Shown here: in pieces, positions 25,212 to 32,139 of the stretch
Numbering within the stretch: position 1 is the first letter of the stretch
Layout: each line of letters opens with the position of its first letter
Assembly: GCF_024539675.1 (NCBI RefSeq)
Contig: NZ_JAHHIT010000109.1
Location: 1 to 32,309 of the forward strand
Direction: 5' to 3'
Origin: Streptomyces hilarionis
Lineage (GTDB): Bacteria; Actinomycetota; Actinomycetes; Streptomycetales; Streptomycetaceae
DNA length: 32,309 nucleotides
Notes under the pieces: generated by a model
The model's database searches: none
Told to the model about the DNA's origin: nothing
What the model saw: the letters and a program-made list of their open reading frames with translations, nothing else
Made by a program: the position numbers and the translations under genes

Positions 25212-25982
25212 TCAGCTGGTGCGGCCCTTGGCGTCGAACCGCTTCATGCGGTCGAGCACCGACTCGGCCGTCGGCCCGTGCACCTCGTCGACGATCCGCC
25301 CGTCCGCGAGGAAGACCACCCGGTCCGCGTAGGCCGCGGCCACCGGGTCGTGGGTCACCATCACCACCGTCTGCCCCAGCTCGCGCACGGAGTTGCGCAG
25401 AAAGCCCAGCACCTCGGCGCCGGAGCGGGAGTCGAGGTTGCCGGTCGGCTCGTCGCCGAAGATGATGTCCGGCCGCGAGGCCAGGGCGCGGGCGACGGCG
25501 ACCCGCTGCTGCTGTCCGCCGGAGAGCTGCGAGGGCCGGTGGCTCAGCCGGTCGGCGAGCCCGACCATCTTGATGACCGTGTCCAGCCACTCCTTGTCGG
25601 GCCTGCGGCCCGCGATGTCCATCGGCAGCGTGATGTTCTCCAGCGCGCTCAGCGTCGGCAGCAGGTTGAACGCCTGGAAGATGAACCCGATCTTGTCCCG
25701 GCGCAGCTTGGTGAGCTGCTTGTCCTTCAGGGAGCCGAGCTCGGTGTCGCCGATGCGCACGGAACCGGAGGAGAAGGTGTCCAGGCCCGCCACGCAGTGC
25801 ATCAGCGTGGACTTGCCGGAGCCGGAGGGCCCCATGATCGCGGTGAACTCGGCCTGGCGGAAGTCGACGGAGACCCGGTCCAGGGCGACCACCTGGGTCT
25901 CGCCCTGTCCGTAGATCTTCGACAGGTCCGTGGCGCGTGCGGCCGCTGTGGTGGTCCGGTCGGCGAGGGGGCTGGTGGTCAC
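25212..25982 (-). CDS. ABC transporter ATP-binding protein (MacB/LolD type)
   Basis: The 256-residue ATPase partners the downstream FtsX-type permease. Walker A is GPSGSGKST (51-59), the Q-loop is IFQAFN (Gln103), the signature is LSGGQQQR (153-160) and Walker B is DIIFGDEP (172-179). The D-loop NLDSRSG and the His of VMVTHD follow. This is the MacB/LolD/FtsE-like subfamily. GTG 25982 is chosen because AGGAG lies nine bases upstream. The operon order is ATPase then permease, ending at a strong terminator. No regulator or two-component system is seen beside it. Confidence 0.95.
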   Translation of the reverse strand: MTTSPLADRTTTAAARATDLSKIYGQGETQVVALDRVSVDFRQAEFTAIMGPSGSGKSTLMHCVAGLDTFSSGSVRIGDTELGSLKDKQLTKLRRDKIGFIFQAFNLLPTLSALENITLPMDIAGRRPDKEWLDTVIKMVGLADRLSHRPSQLSGGQQQRVAVARALASRPDIIFGDEPTGNLDSRSGAEVLGFLRNSVRELGQTVVMVTHDPVAAAYADRVVFLADGRIVDEVHGPTAESVLDRMKRFDAKGRTS

Positions 25983-26400
25983 GGAGTGGTGCTCCTGTCG
26001 GGACGACGGCGGGTTCCTTGGGGACGTGAACCATCGTCCCGGCCGCCGGCCGCCGTGTAGTCAGCCGCTGTTCCGGTTCTGAGGGCAGACTCCGGACGGA
26101 CCGCGGGCCCTCGTGTCATACCTGGGGATGACGTCCGCCCCCTACCCGCTCCCGTGCCCGTCCGCCGGTCGGACATTCGTCGAGAACCGGTGGAGCAACC
26201 TCGTTCGGACGGTGAAATTCCGTCATTCCGCATGCACAAGCGGTTTCCGCACGGGACGCTACTGGCAGGTGCGGATGGCGGGTTCCCGGTGCTGATGCAC
26301 CCTCAGACATCAATAAAATAAGACAACATCGGGTCTGATCGTCCGCAGACGGGGGGACGGATCCCGATAGGGTCGGTAGCTCAAGCGGAGCCCTAGGCCT
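25983..26400. other. Intergenic region between the ABC operon and bldA
   Basis: This 418-base divergent gap should hold the ABC promoter (leftward) and the bldA promoter (rightward). It includes an AT-rich patch, CAATAAAATAAGACAAC (26311-26327), unusual for this genome, and a GCGG-TTT-CCGC small hairpin around 26239-26249. A -10-like TAGGGT lies at 26368-26373, about 28-33 bases before the mature tRNA. The short frames crossing it have no ribosome binding site or family resemblance and I do not call a gene. Confidence 0.4.
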
Positions 26401-26484
26401 GCCCAGATGGTGGAATGCAGACACGGCGAGCTTAAACCTCGCTGCCCCTTCGCGGGCGTGCCGGTTCAAGTCCGGCTCTGGGCA
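26401..26484 (+). tRNA. bldA: tRNA-Leu (anticodon UAA), the bldA tRNA
   Basis: The full cloverleaf is readable. The acceptor GCCCAGA (26401-26407) pairs with TCTGGGC (26477-26483) and the discriminator is A26484. The anticodon stem GCGAG/CTCGC (26426-26430, 26438-26442) carries the loop CTTAAAC with anticodon TAA (26433-26435). A long variable arm typical of class II tRNA-Leu follows, then the T arm GCCGG-TTCAAGT-CCGGC (26460-26476). CCA is not encoded. In Streptomyces the single tRNA reading UUA is BldA. It is dispensable for growth but needed for aerial mycelium and much antibiotic production, because TTA codons sit in developmental and pathway-regulator genes. By eye I found no in-frame TTA codon in the genes of this window. 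Confidence 0.97.
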
Positions 26485-26522
26485 CTTCCGACGTCTCGGT
26501 GATCCCTCCACCGTCCCGACCG

Positions 26523-26551
26523 TTGACACCCACTGGACAGGGGCGCACACT
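26523..26551 (+). promoter_or_regulatory. pobA promoter
   Basis: Consensus TTGACA (26523-26528), a 17-base spacer and CACACT (26546-26551) form one of the best vegetative promoters in the window. The start would be near 26558, giving a leader of about 54 bases. Confidence 0.7.
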
Positions 26552-26564
26552 CACGTCCCAGACG

Positions 26565-26582
26565 AGTGAAGAAAACTTCACT
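26565..26582 (+). promoter_or_regulatory. Operator-like perfect inverted repeat in the pobA leader
   Basis: AGTGAAG-AAAA-CTTCACT has seven-base perfect arms. It lies just downstream of the predicted start, where a repressor would block transcription. No regulator gene is adjacent, so the binding protein would be encoded elsewhere. Confidence 0.55.
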
Positions 26583-26611
26583 GTGCGAACAGCCTTCGAA
26601 GGGAACGCCCG

Positions 26612-27787
26612 ATGCGCACCACCGTCGGCATCGTCGGCGCCGGCCCCGCCGGCCTCCTCCTCGCCCGCCTGCTCCACGTCGCCGGCATCGACTGCGTCGT
26701 GCTCGAGAGCCGCGACCGGGCCTACGTGGAGCACCGCCAGCGCGCCGGGATCCTGGAACAGGGCACGGTGGACGTCCTGCGCGCGGCCGGCGCCGGGGAG
26801 CGCATGGACCGGGTCGGGCTGCGACACGACGGCATCGAGCTGCGGTTCGGCGGGCGACGCCACCGCGTGGACTTCCCCGCCCTGACCGGCGGCCGGTCCG
26901 TGACGGTCTACGCCCAGACGGAGGTGTGCAAGGACCTCATCGCCCTCCAGCTCGCGCAGGGCGGCCCGCTGCTCTTCGAGGCGGAGGCGCTGGCCGTGGA
27001 GGACGCCGACACCGACCGCCCGCGCGTGCGCTTCCGCCACGAGGGCGTCGAGGACGTCCTGGAGTGCGACTACGTCGTGGGCTGCGACGGGTTCTGGGGC
27101 GTCGCCCGCAAGGCCGTCCCGGCCGGGACGGCCCGCGTCTTCGAGCGGACCTACCCCTTCGGCTGGCTCGGGATCCTCGCCGACGTGCCGCCCTCGCACG
27201 ACGAACTCGTCTACGCCCGCCACGAGCGCGGCTTCGCGCTGCTCTCCATGCGCTCGCCGTCCGTCTCCCGGCTCTACCTCCAGGTGCCCCAGGACACGGA
27301 CCCGCGCGCGTGGGCGGACGAGGAGATCTGGGACGAGCTGACCCGCCGCTTCGCGACCGACGACGACTGGCGGCTGGAGCGCGGACCGATCACCCAGAAG
27401 TCGGTCACCCCCATGCGGTCCTACGTCCACGAGCCCATGCGGCACGGCCGGCTCTTCCTCGCCGGGGACGCGGCCCACATCGTCCCGCCGACCGGCGCCA
27501 AGGGGCTGAATCTCGCCGTCGGGGACGTCGTCACCTTCGCGCGCGCCCTGACGCACCAGCGGCGGACGGGATCCCCGGCCCTCCTGGACGCCTACTCGCA
27601 GACCTGTCTGCGGCGCGTGTGGCAGGCGGAGCGGTTCTCCTACGACATGACGACCCTGCTCCATCCGGACCCGGGCGCCACCCCGTTCGAGGGGCGGCTC
27701 CAGCTCGCCCGGCTGGAGCGCATCGCCTCCTCGCGGGCCGCCGAGACCGATCTGGCCGAGGGCTACACCGGGTTCGCGTTCGATTGA
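26612..27787 (+). CDS. pobA: 4-Hydroxybenzoate 3-monooxygenase (PobA)
   Basis: This 391-residue FAD monooxygenase hydroxylates 4-hydroxybenzoate to protocatechuate, feeding the beta-ketoadipate pathway. The FAD motif GAGPAG is at 9-14. Residue numbering coincides with the well-studied Pseudomonas enzyme: Tyr201, Ser212, Arg214, Tyr222, Asp286, Pro293 and Tyr385 are all present, including the GDAAHIVPPTGAKG loop. The substrate assignment is therefore strong. Helix-2 residues that contact the NADPH 2'-phosphate differ (Ser33-Arg34 in place of Arg33-Gln34), so coenzyme preference may be NADH. AGGGA precedes ATG 26612. The gene stands alone after bldA, with its own promoter and operator-like repeat; no ring-cleavage genes are adjacent. 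Confidence 0.95.
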   Translation: MRTTVGIVGAGPAGLLLARLLHVAGIDCVVLESRDRAYVEHRQRAGILEQGTVDVLRAAGAGERMDRVGLRHDGIELRFGGRRHRVDFPALTGGRSVTVYAQTEVCKDLIALQLAQGGPLLFEAEALAVEDADTDRPRVRFRHEGVEDVLECDYVVGCDGFWGVARKAVPAGTARVFERTYPFGWLGILADVPPSHDELVYARHERGFALLSMRSPSVSRLYLQVPQDTDPRAWADEEIWDELTRRFATDDDWRLERGPITQKSVTPMRSYVHEPMRHGRLFLAGDAAHIVPPTGAKGLNLAVGDVVTFARALTHQRRTGSPALLDAYSQTCLRRVWQAERFSYDMTTLLHPDPGATPFEGRLQLARLERIASSRAAETDLAEGYTGFAFD

Positions 27788-27866
27788 TCGAACAGCGGGG
27801 TTCGTCCGGTCTCCGTGGGATACCGGCCTTGTCCCGGCTTGGTCATGATCAGGGGCGGTCCGTAGC

Positions 27867-27893
27867 GGGAATGACCACGCGGCGTAGCGTGTT
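27867..27893 (+). promoter_or_regulatory. Sigma-R-type promoter upstream of the Bax-inhibitor-like gene
   Basis: GGGAAT (27867-27872), exactly 18 bases, then GTT (27891-27893) is an exact match to the Streptomyces sigma-R (thiol-oxidative stress) promoter consensus. It is in the correct orientation about 100 bases upstream of the next start codon. A TAGGGT -10-like hexamer (27930-27935) further down could serve a second, vegetative promoter. Confidence 0.6.
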
Positions 27894-27998
27894 GCGCGAC
27901 AGGATGAGGGAAAGATCCTCCCCAAGCACTAGGGTCAATCCTTTGCCTACCTATTACCCTTGAGCCAAGGCCGCGCAGTGTGGCCATGGAGGAGTGCA

Positions 27999-28892
27999 AT
28001 GAGGAGCAGAAACCCGGTCTTCTCGCGACGGGGGTTCAGCCGCGACAACGGCTACGCGGGCTTCAACGCCGCGCCGCAGGCCGGGGGACCCGCAGTCGGC
28101 ACGCAGCAGGGCAACCCGTACGCCCAGCAGGCCGGCAACCCGTACGCGCAGAACCCCTACGCCCAGCAGGACCTTCAGTACGGCGCCCCGCCGCAGGCCC
28201 CGGCCGCCACCGGCCGCATGACCATGGACGACGTCGTCGCGCGCACCGCGACCACGCTCGGCGCCGTGGTCGTCGCGGCGATCCTGTCGTGGCTGCTGCT
28301 GCCGGTCGACGAGGCCAACATCAACAAGTCGTACGGCATCGCCGTCGGCGCCGGTCTGGTCGCGATGGTGCTGGCGCTCGTCCAGTCCTTCAAGCGACGC
28401 CCGGTGCCCGCGCTGATCCTGTCGTACGCCGCGCTCGAGGGCGTCTTCCTCGGCGTGATCTCCAGCGCGGTGTCCACCTACATCGCGGACGGCGTCGTCG
28501 CCCAGGCGGTGCTCGGCACCATGGCGGTCTTCGCCGGCGTGCTCGTGGCGTACAAGGCGGGCTGGATCCGCGTCAACCGCCGCTTCTACGGCTTCGTCAT
28601 GGCCGCCGCCATCGGGTTCGTCCTGCTGATGGCCGTGAACCTGCTGTTCGCGGTCTTCGGCGGCGGTGACGGCCTCGGCTTCCGCAGCGGCGGCCTGGGC
28701 ATCGTGTTCGGCATCATCGGCATCATCCTCGGCGCCTGCTTCCTCGCCCTCGACTTCAAGCAGGTCGAGGACGGAGTCGCCTACGGCGCCCCGCGCGAGG
28801 AGGCCTGGCTCGCCGCCTTCGGCCTCACGATGACGCTGGTGTGGATCTACATGGAGTTCCTGCGACTGCTGTCGATCCTGAACAGCGACTGA
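27999..28892 (+). CDS. Bax inhibitor-1/YccA-like multi-pass membrane protein
   Basis: This 297-residue integral membrane protein has a Pro/Gln/Tyr/Asn-rich cytoplasmic head (GNPYAQQAGNPYAQNPYAQQ, to about residue 70), then about seven membrane segments beginning at VVVAAILSWLLLP. Typical family blocks are AALEGVFLGVISS, FYGFVMAAAIGFVLLMAVNLLFAVF, GIVFGIIGIILGACFLALDFKQVEDGV and WIYMEFLRLLSIL. This is the bacterial Bax1-I family (PF12811), related to BI-1 proteins that form pH-sensitive calcium leak channels; the bacterial role is not settled. ATG 27999 follows GGAGGAG at four bases. A sigma-R-type promoter upstream suggests induction by thiol oxidation. A perfect terminator follows. Confidence 0.92.
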   Translation: MRSRNPVFSRRGFSRDNGYAGFNAAPQAGGPAVGTQQGNPYAQQAGNPYAQNPYAQQDLQYGAPPQAPAATGRMTMDDVVARTATTLGAVVVAAILSWLLLPVDEANINKSYGIAVGAGLVAMVLALVQSFKRRPVPALILSYAALEGVFLGVISSAVSTYIADGVVAQAVLGTMAVFAGVLVAYKAGWIRVNRRFYGFVMAAAIGFVLLMAVNLLFAVFGGGDGLGFRSGGLGIVFGIIGIILGACFLALDFKQVEDGVAYGAPREEAWLAAFGLTMTLVWIYMEFLRLLSILNSD

Positions 28893-28918
28893 CCCGCCGC
28901 ACGGCGGGCGACAACGCG

Positions 28919-28955
28919 GCGAAGGGCCCCGGGACACCGTCCCGGGGCCCTTCGC
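28919..28955 (+). terminator. Terminator after the Bax-inhibitor-like gene
   Basis: A perfect 17-base stem (28919-28935 with 28939-28955) around an ACC loop lies 27 bases after the stop. It also stands upstream of the end of the convergent DUF4287 gene. Confidence 0.85.
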
Positions 28956-29072
28956 GTGCCGGCGTGCGTGCGGCGCGAGCGCGTCAGTGCCCTGCTCCGG
29001 GCTCAGGCCGCTCGCAGCCGCGCTGCCTCGTGCCGGGCCCCGCGACCCCCGGCAGGATCCGCACGGCAGGCC

Positions 29073-29300
29073 CTAAGTCAGTTTGCGCGCGGCCCTCCTC
29101 AGGTCGTACTCGTGGATGATCGCCTTGGCGTGGCCGTACGCGAGGTTGTGCTCGGCACGCAGCCAGCTGACCTTCTCCTCGAAGCGGAGAGCGGGGCCTT
29201 CGTCGACGGTGCGCAGCCAGTCGGAGACCTCACGACCGGTGCAATGGGGGATGCGGGCCAGTATGTTGCGGTGGGTCTCCTCGGAGAGGACATGGGACAT
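29073..29300 (-). CDS. Small DUF4287 protein
   Basis: The 75-residue protein MSHVLSEETHRNILARIPHCTGREVSDWLRTVDEGPALRFEEKVSWLRAEHNLAYGHAKAIIHEYDLRR fits DUF4287 (PF14117) throughout and carries no second domain. The helix-turn-helix-like LRAEHNLAYGHAKAIIHEY is the conserved core; DNA binding has been suggested for such folds but is not shown. GGAGG five bases before the ATG fixes the start; longer readings upstream have no support. It is divergent from the small gene at 29405, with about 104 bases shared for both promoters. Confidence 0.85.
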   Translation of the reverse strand: MSHVLSEETHRNILARIPHCTGREVSDWLRTVDEGPALRFEEKVSWLRAEHNLAYGHAKAIIHEYDLRRAARKLT

Positions 29301-29392
29301 CGGCGCCTCCGGTAGCAAAGGGGATGTAAGCCGGTCCTTCAGGTCACCGTGCCTGAGTGTTCGCCCGTTGGCAACAGTCCCGGTGCGACGCG

Positions 29393-29407
29393 TAGTCTCG
29401 CGGCGTG
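29393..29407 (+). promoter_or_regulatory. Leaderless promoter/start of the small helical-protein gene
   Basis: TAGTCT (29393-29398) is placed so that transcription would start on the GTG at 29405. A TTGGCA (29368-29373) lies 19 bases upstream as a possible -35. No Shine-Dalgarno is present, in agreement with a leaderless message. Confidence 0.5.
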
Positions 29408-29716
29408 GCTGATACGACGTCCCTGACCCGTGCGGTGGATCACTTCGCCGACCGTCTGCGCGCCGCCCCGCAGAGCCGGCTGCAACGAGGCGCGGCCGCC
29501 GAGGCGCTCGCGCTGGCCCGGGAGTTGGCCCGGCGGACCCAGCTCGTCGAGGAGCCCGGCACACCGCTGCGGCAGATGCCCGACGCCGGGATGTTCGCCG
29601 CCGCCGACCAGGTCACCGTCGCCGCACACGACCTGGCCCTCGTGCTCACGGACGAGGGCCAGATCGAGGAAGCGGTGGAACTGGTGGCGCAGGCGCAGAA
29701 GCGCGCCGGCGTGTGA
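29405..29716 (+). CDS. Small helical protein of unknown function
   Basis: The 103-residue, Ala/Leu-rich protein is probably entirely helical (TRAVDHFADRLRAAPQSRLQRGAAAEALALARELARRTQLVEEPG, then VAAHDLALVLTDEGQIEEAVELVAQAQKRAGV). The last part looks like a TPR-type helix pair. I do not recognise a named family. GTG 29405 is used without a ribosome binding site and appears to be leaderless. The gene ends three bases from the stop of the convergent coiled-coil protein, with no terminator between them. Confidence 0.75.
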   Translation: MADTTSLTRAVDHFADRLRAAPQSRLQRGAAAEALALARELARRTQLVEEPGTPLRQMPDAGMFAAADQVTVAAHDLALVLTDEGQIEEAVELVAQAQKRAGV

Positions 29717-29719
29717 GCC

Positions 29720-30520
29720 TCACAGACTCGCTATGACCCGGTCCGCCAGGATGTAGACGTTGTCCGCGCCGCACTGGAACGTCAGGGTGTAGGCGCCGGA
29801 GACGCCCGAACCGCCCAGCAGGAACGGGGTCTCGCCCGCGGTGAGGGCCGCGGCGAGGCGTTCGGCCGTCTCGCGGTGGCCCGGCGTCATGCACAGGGTG
29901 GTGCCGTCGGCGAAGACGTAGACGTCGAGGGTGCCCAGCGGGCCGGGGCGCACGTCGGTCAGTTCGACCTGGGACGTCGCGAGTTCCTCCAGGGTGGCCA
30001 CCGTGCGCTCGTGGTCGTTCACGACGGGTGACTGTACCGGCACGAAGTCGGGGTGGGACGGGTGGCGGCGGCGGGCCGCCGCGAGCTCCGCGGACTCGCC
30101 GCTGAAGTCGTCGCCGTCCGCGGTGGGCTCGGCCACCGGCTCCAGCCCGATGAAGTCCGCCTGGCGGGGCAGGAACAGCTCGCTGTCGGGCAGTCCCAGC
30201 AGGGACGGGGCGTCCGAGCCGTCACGGGCCTCCTGGGCCGCCCAGAAGGCGCGCGCCTCGGCGAGTTCCCGCTCCCGCTCCTCCGCGAGGGCCTCGGCGA
30301 CCGCGGCGCGTATCTCAGCCGCGTCGGCGGTGGTGCGGGCGGCCGGCACGAAGCCGCGCAGGTGCGCGGCCGCGCTCTCGGCGCTCTCCGCGTTCCTGGC
30401 GAGCTCGGCGTGCAGGGCGGCGACCTGCCGGCGCAACTGCAAGAGGGTGCGCAGGACGGCGACGCCCACGGCGCCCGTGGCGGCCGTGGTGACCAGCAAG
30501 GCGATCGGCATGGCGCTCAC
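29720..30520 (-). CDS. Membrane-anchored coiled-coil protein of unknown function
   Basis: This is a 266-residue protein. One N-terminal membrane helix (about 5-25, IALLVTTAATGAVGVAVLRTL) is followed by a long charged coiled coil (about 28-95, LRRQVAALHAELARNAES to EERERELAEARAFWAAQ). A flexible acidic section with RRRHPSHPDFVPVQSP comes next. A compact C-terminal domain (about 165-266) contains ELTDVRPGPLGTLDVYVFADGTTLCMTPGH and ends YTLTFQCGADNVYILADRVIASL. No family is recognised. It is conserved at this position in streptomycetes as far as I recall. GTG 30520 follows GGGAG at seven bases; an in-frame ATG at 30511 is the alternative. Confidence 0.8.
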   Translation of the reverse strand: MSAMPIALLVTTAATGAVGVAVLRTLLQLRRQVAALHAELARNAESAESAAAHLRGFVPAARTTADAAEIRAAVAEALAEERERELAEARAFWAAQEARDGSDAPSLLGLPDSELFLPRQADFIGLEPVAEPTADGDDFSGESAELAAARRRHPSHPDFVPVQSPVVNDHERTVATLEELATSQVELTDVRPGPLGTLDVYVFADGTTLCMTPGHRETAERLAAALTAGETPFLLGGSGVSGAYTLTFQCGADNVYILADRVIASL

Positions 30521-30710
30521 TGACGTACTCCCGGTTCAAAGTCGACCCCCGACTTCCTACATCAGCTTGAAGGGTGGACTATCCAGCTGTCAGTGCGTAA
30601 CGTCACGAAACGGACAGGACTTTGGGCCTGGGGTTTACTGCCGAAAGGCGCTGAGCTGGGTAAATCCCTCCGGGGAGGGAGATAGGTCACATCCTGGGGG
30701 AGATTGGATC

Positions 30711-30752
30711 ACAAAAAGGCCCGGAGTCCAGGTGCTTTCCGGACTCCGGGCC
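30711..30752 (-). terminator. Thiolase terminator with U-tract
   Basis: On the minus strand, a perfect 12-base stem (30752-30741 with 30729-30718, loop of 11) is followed by TTTTTGTG. It ends the thiolase message about 65 bases after the stop. The rest of the 296-base gap (30521-30816) must hold the promoter of the coiled-coil gene; I see no clear -35/-10 pair and no gene. Confidence 0.85.
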
Positions 30753-30816
30753 GAACCGTGACGGCAGGTGCCGGAGCGGCTACGCAGAGGCTCCGTCAGG
30801 TCGCCGCCCCACGAGG

Positions 30817-32037
30817 TCAGCTCAGGCGCTCGATGACCATCGCCATGCCCTGGCCGCCGCCCACGCACATGGTCTCCAGACCGAACTGCTTGTCGTGGAA
30901 CTGGAGGGAGTTGATCAGCGTGCCGGTGATCCGGGCGCCCGTCATGCCGAAGGGGTGGCCGACGGCGATGGCGCCGCCGTTGACGTTCAGCTTGTCGAGG
31001 TCGATGCCGAGGTCGCGGTAGGAGGGGATCACCTGGGCGGCGAACGCCTCGTTGATCTCGACCAGGTCGATGTCGTCGATGGTGAGGCCGGCCCGGCGCA
31101 GGGCCTGGTTGCTCGCCTCGACCGGGCCGAGGCCCATGATCTCGGGGGACAGGCCCGAGACGCCGGTCGACACGATGCGGGCGAGCGGGGTGAGGCCGAG
31201 TTCGCGGGCCTTGGTGTCGCTCATGACGACCACCGCGGCCGCGCCGTCGTTCAGCGGGCAGCAGTTGGCGGCGGTGACCAGGCCGTCGGGGCGGAACACC
31301 GGCTTCAGGCCCTGGACGCCCTCGAGCGTGACGCCGGCGCGCGGGCCGTCGTCCTTGCTGACGACCGTGCCGTCGGGAAGCGTCACCGGGGTGATCTCCC
31401 GCTCCCAGAAGCCGTTCTTGAGGGCTTCCTCGGCGAGGTTCTGCGAACGGACGCCGAACTCGTCCATGTCCTGCCGGGTCACGCCCTTGGCGCGGGCGAG
31501 GTTCTCGGCGGTCTGGCCCATCGCGATGTAGGCGTCGGGGACGAGGCCGTCCTCGCGCGGGTCGTGCCAGGAGGTGCCCTCCTGCTCGGCCACGGCCGCG
31601 GTGCGGGCCTCGGCCTCGGCGAAGAAGGGGTTGTGCGTGTCCGGCAGGCTGTCGGAGTTGCCCTTGACGAACCGGGAGACCATCTCGACGCCCGCCGAGA
31701 TGAAGACGTCGCCCTCGCCGGCCTTGATGGCGTGCAGGGCCATGCGGCTGGTCTGAAGGGACGAGGAACAGTAACGGGTGATCGTGCAGCCGGGGAGGTG
31801 GTCCATCCCCATCTGCACGGCCACGATGCGGCCCAGGTTGTTGCCCTGCTCGCCGCCGGGCAGGCCGCAGCCGAGCATCAGGTCGTCGATGTCCCTCGGG
31901 TCCAGCTCGGGGATCTTGGCGAGGGCGGCCTGGATGATCGTGGCGGTGAGGTCGTCCGGGCGCAGGTCCTTCAGGGAGCCCTTGAAGGCGCGGCCGATGG
32001 GCGAGCGGGCGGTCGAGACGATGACTGCTTCGGGCAT
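30817..32037 (-). CDS. Acetyl-CoA acetyltransferase (thiolase)
   Basis: This 406-residue thiolase condenses or cleaves acyl-CoA and acetyl-CoA. It has the catalytic nucleophile Cys90 (ITRYCSSSLQ), NEAFA, His361 in GHPFG and the base Cys391 in MCVGGGQG, in the usual order and spacing. Biosynthetic and degradative thiolases cannot be told apart safely here. The adjacent operator-like sites resembling those of TetR-type acyl-CoA regulators favour a fatty-acid catabolic setting. ATG 32037 follows GGAG at five bases; a GTG one codon upstream is less likely because it nearly touches that site. No hydratase or dehydrogenase partner is adjacent within the window. Confidence 0.95.
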   Translation of the reverse strand: MPEAVIVSTARSPIGRAFKGSLKDLRPDDLTATIIQAALAKIPELDPRDIDDLMLGCGLPGGEQGNNLGRIVAVQMGMDHLPGCTITRYCSSSLQTSRMALHAIKAGEGDVFISAGVEMVSRFVKGNSDSLPDTHNPFFAEAEARTAAVAEQEGTSWHDPREDGLVPDAYIAMGQTAENLARAKGVTRQDMDEFGVRSQNLAEEALKNGFWEREITPVTLPDGTVVSKDDGPRAGVTLEGVQGLKPVFRPDGLVTAANCCPLNDGAAAVVVMSDTKARELGLTPLARIVSTGVSGLSPEIMGLGPVEASNQALRRAGLTIDDIDLVEINEAFAAQVIPSYRDLGIDLDKLNVNGGAIAVGHPFGMTGARITGTLINSLQFHDKQFGLETMCVGGGQGMAMVIERLS

Positions 32038-32101
32038 CACGGCTCCAGGGGACTGTTCGTACGGGCACGGCTGCTTGGGAAGTTACCCGGACGTATGGCC
32101 T

Positions 32102-32127
32102 GGGTCACGGGGGTGGGGATGTGACCC
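32102..32127 (-). promoter_or_regulatory. Inverted repeat upstream of the thiolase gene
   Basis: GGGTCAC (32102-32108) and GTGACCC (32121-32127) are perfect seven-base arms separated by 12 bases, about 65-90 bases upstream of the thiolase start. It is operator-like; the binding protein is unknown. Confidence 0.45.
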
Positions 32128-32139
32128 TGGCCGCAATTT

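Noticed and set aside
25979..26295. Possible small genes in the gap between the ABC operon and bldA
   Set aside because: The open frames (about 60-86 codons) have no ribosome binding site and low-complexity Arg/Ser/Gly-rich translations; none resembles a family.
26372..26400. Possible second tRNA or tRNA fragment directly before bldA
   Set aside because: Only a D-arm-like stretch is visible; there is no acceptor pairing, anticodon arm or T arm. It is recorded as an oddity only.
26432..27925. Long minus-strand open frame over pobA and bldA
   Set aside because: It overlaps a tRNA and a gene with every catalytic residue conserved; its composition is typical of a reverse-strand shadow.
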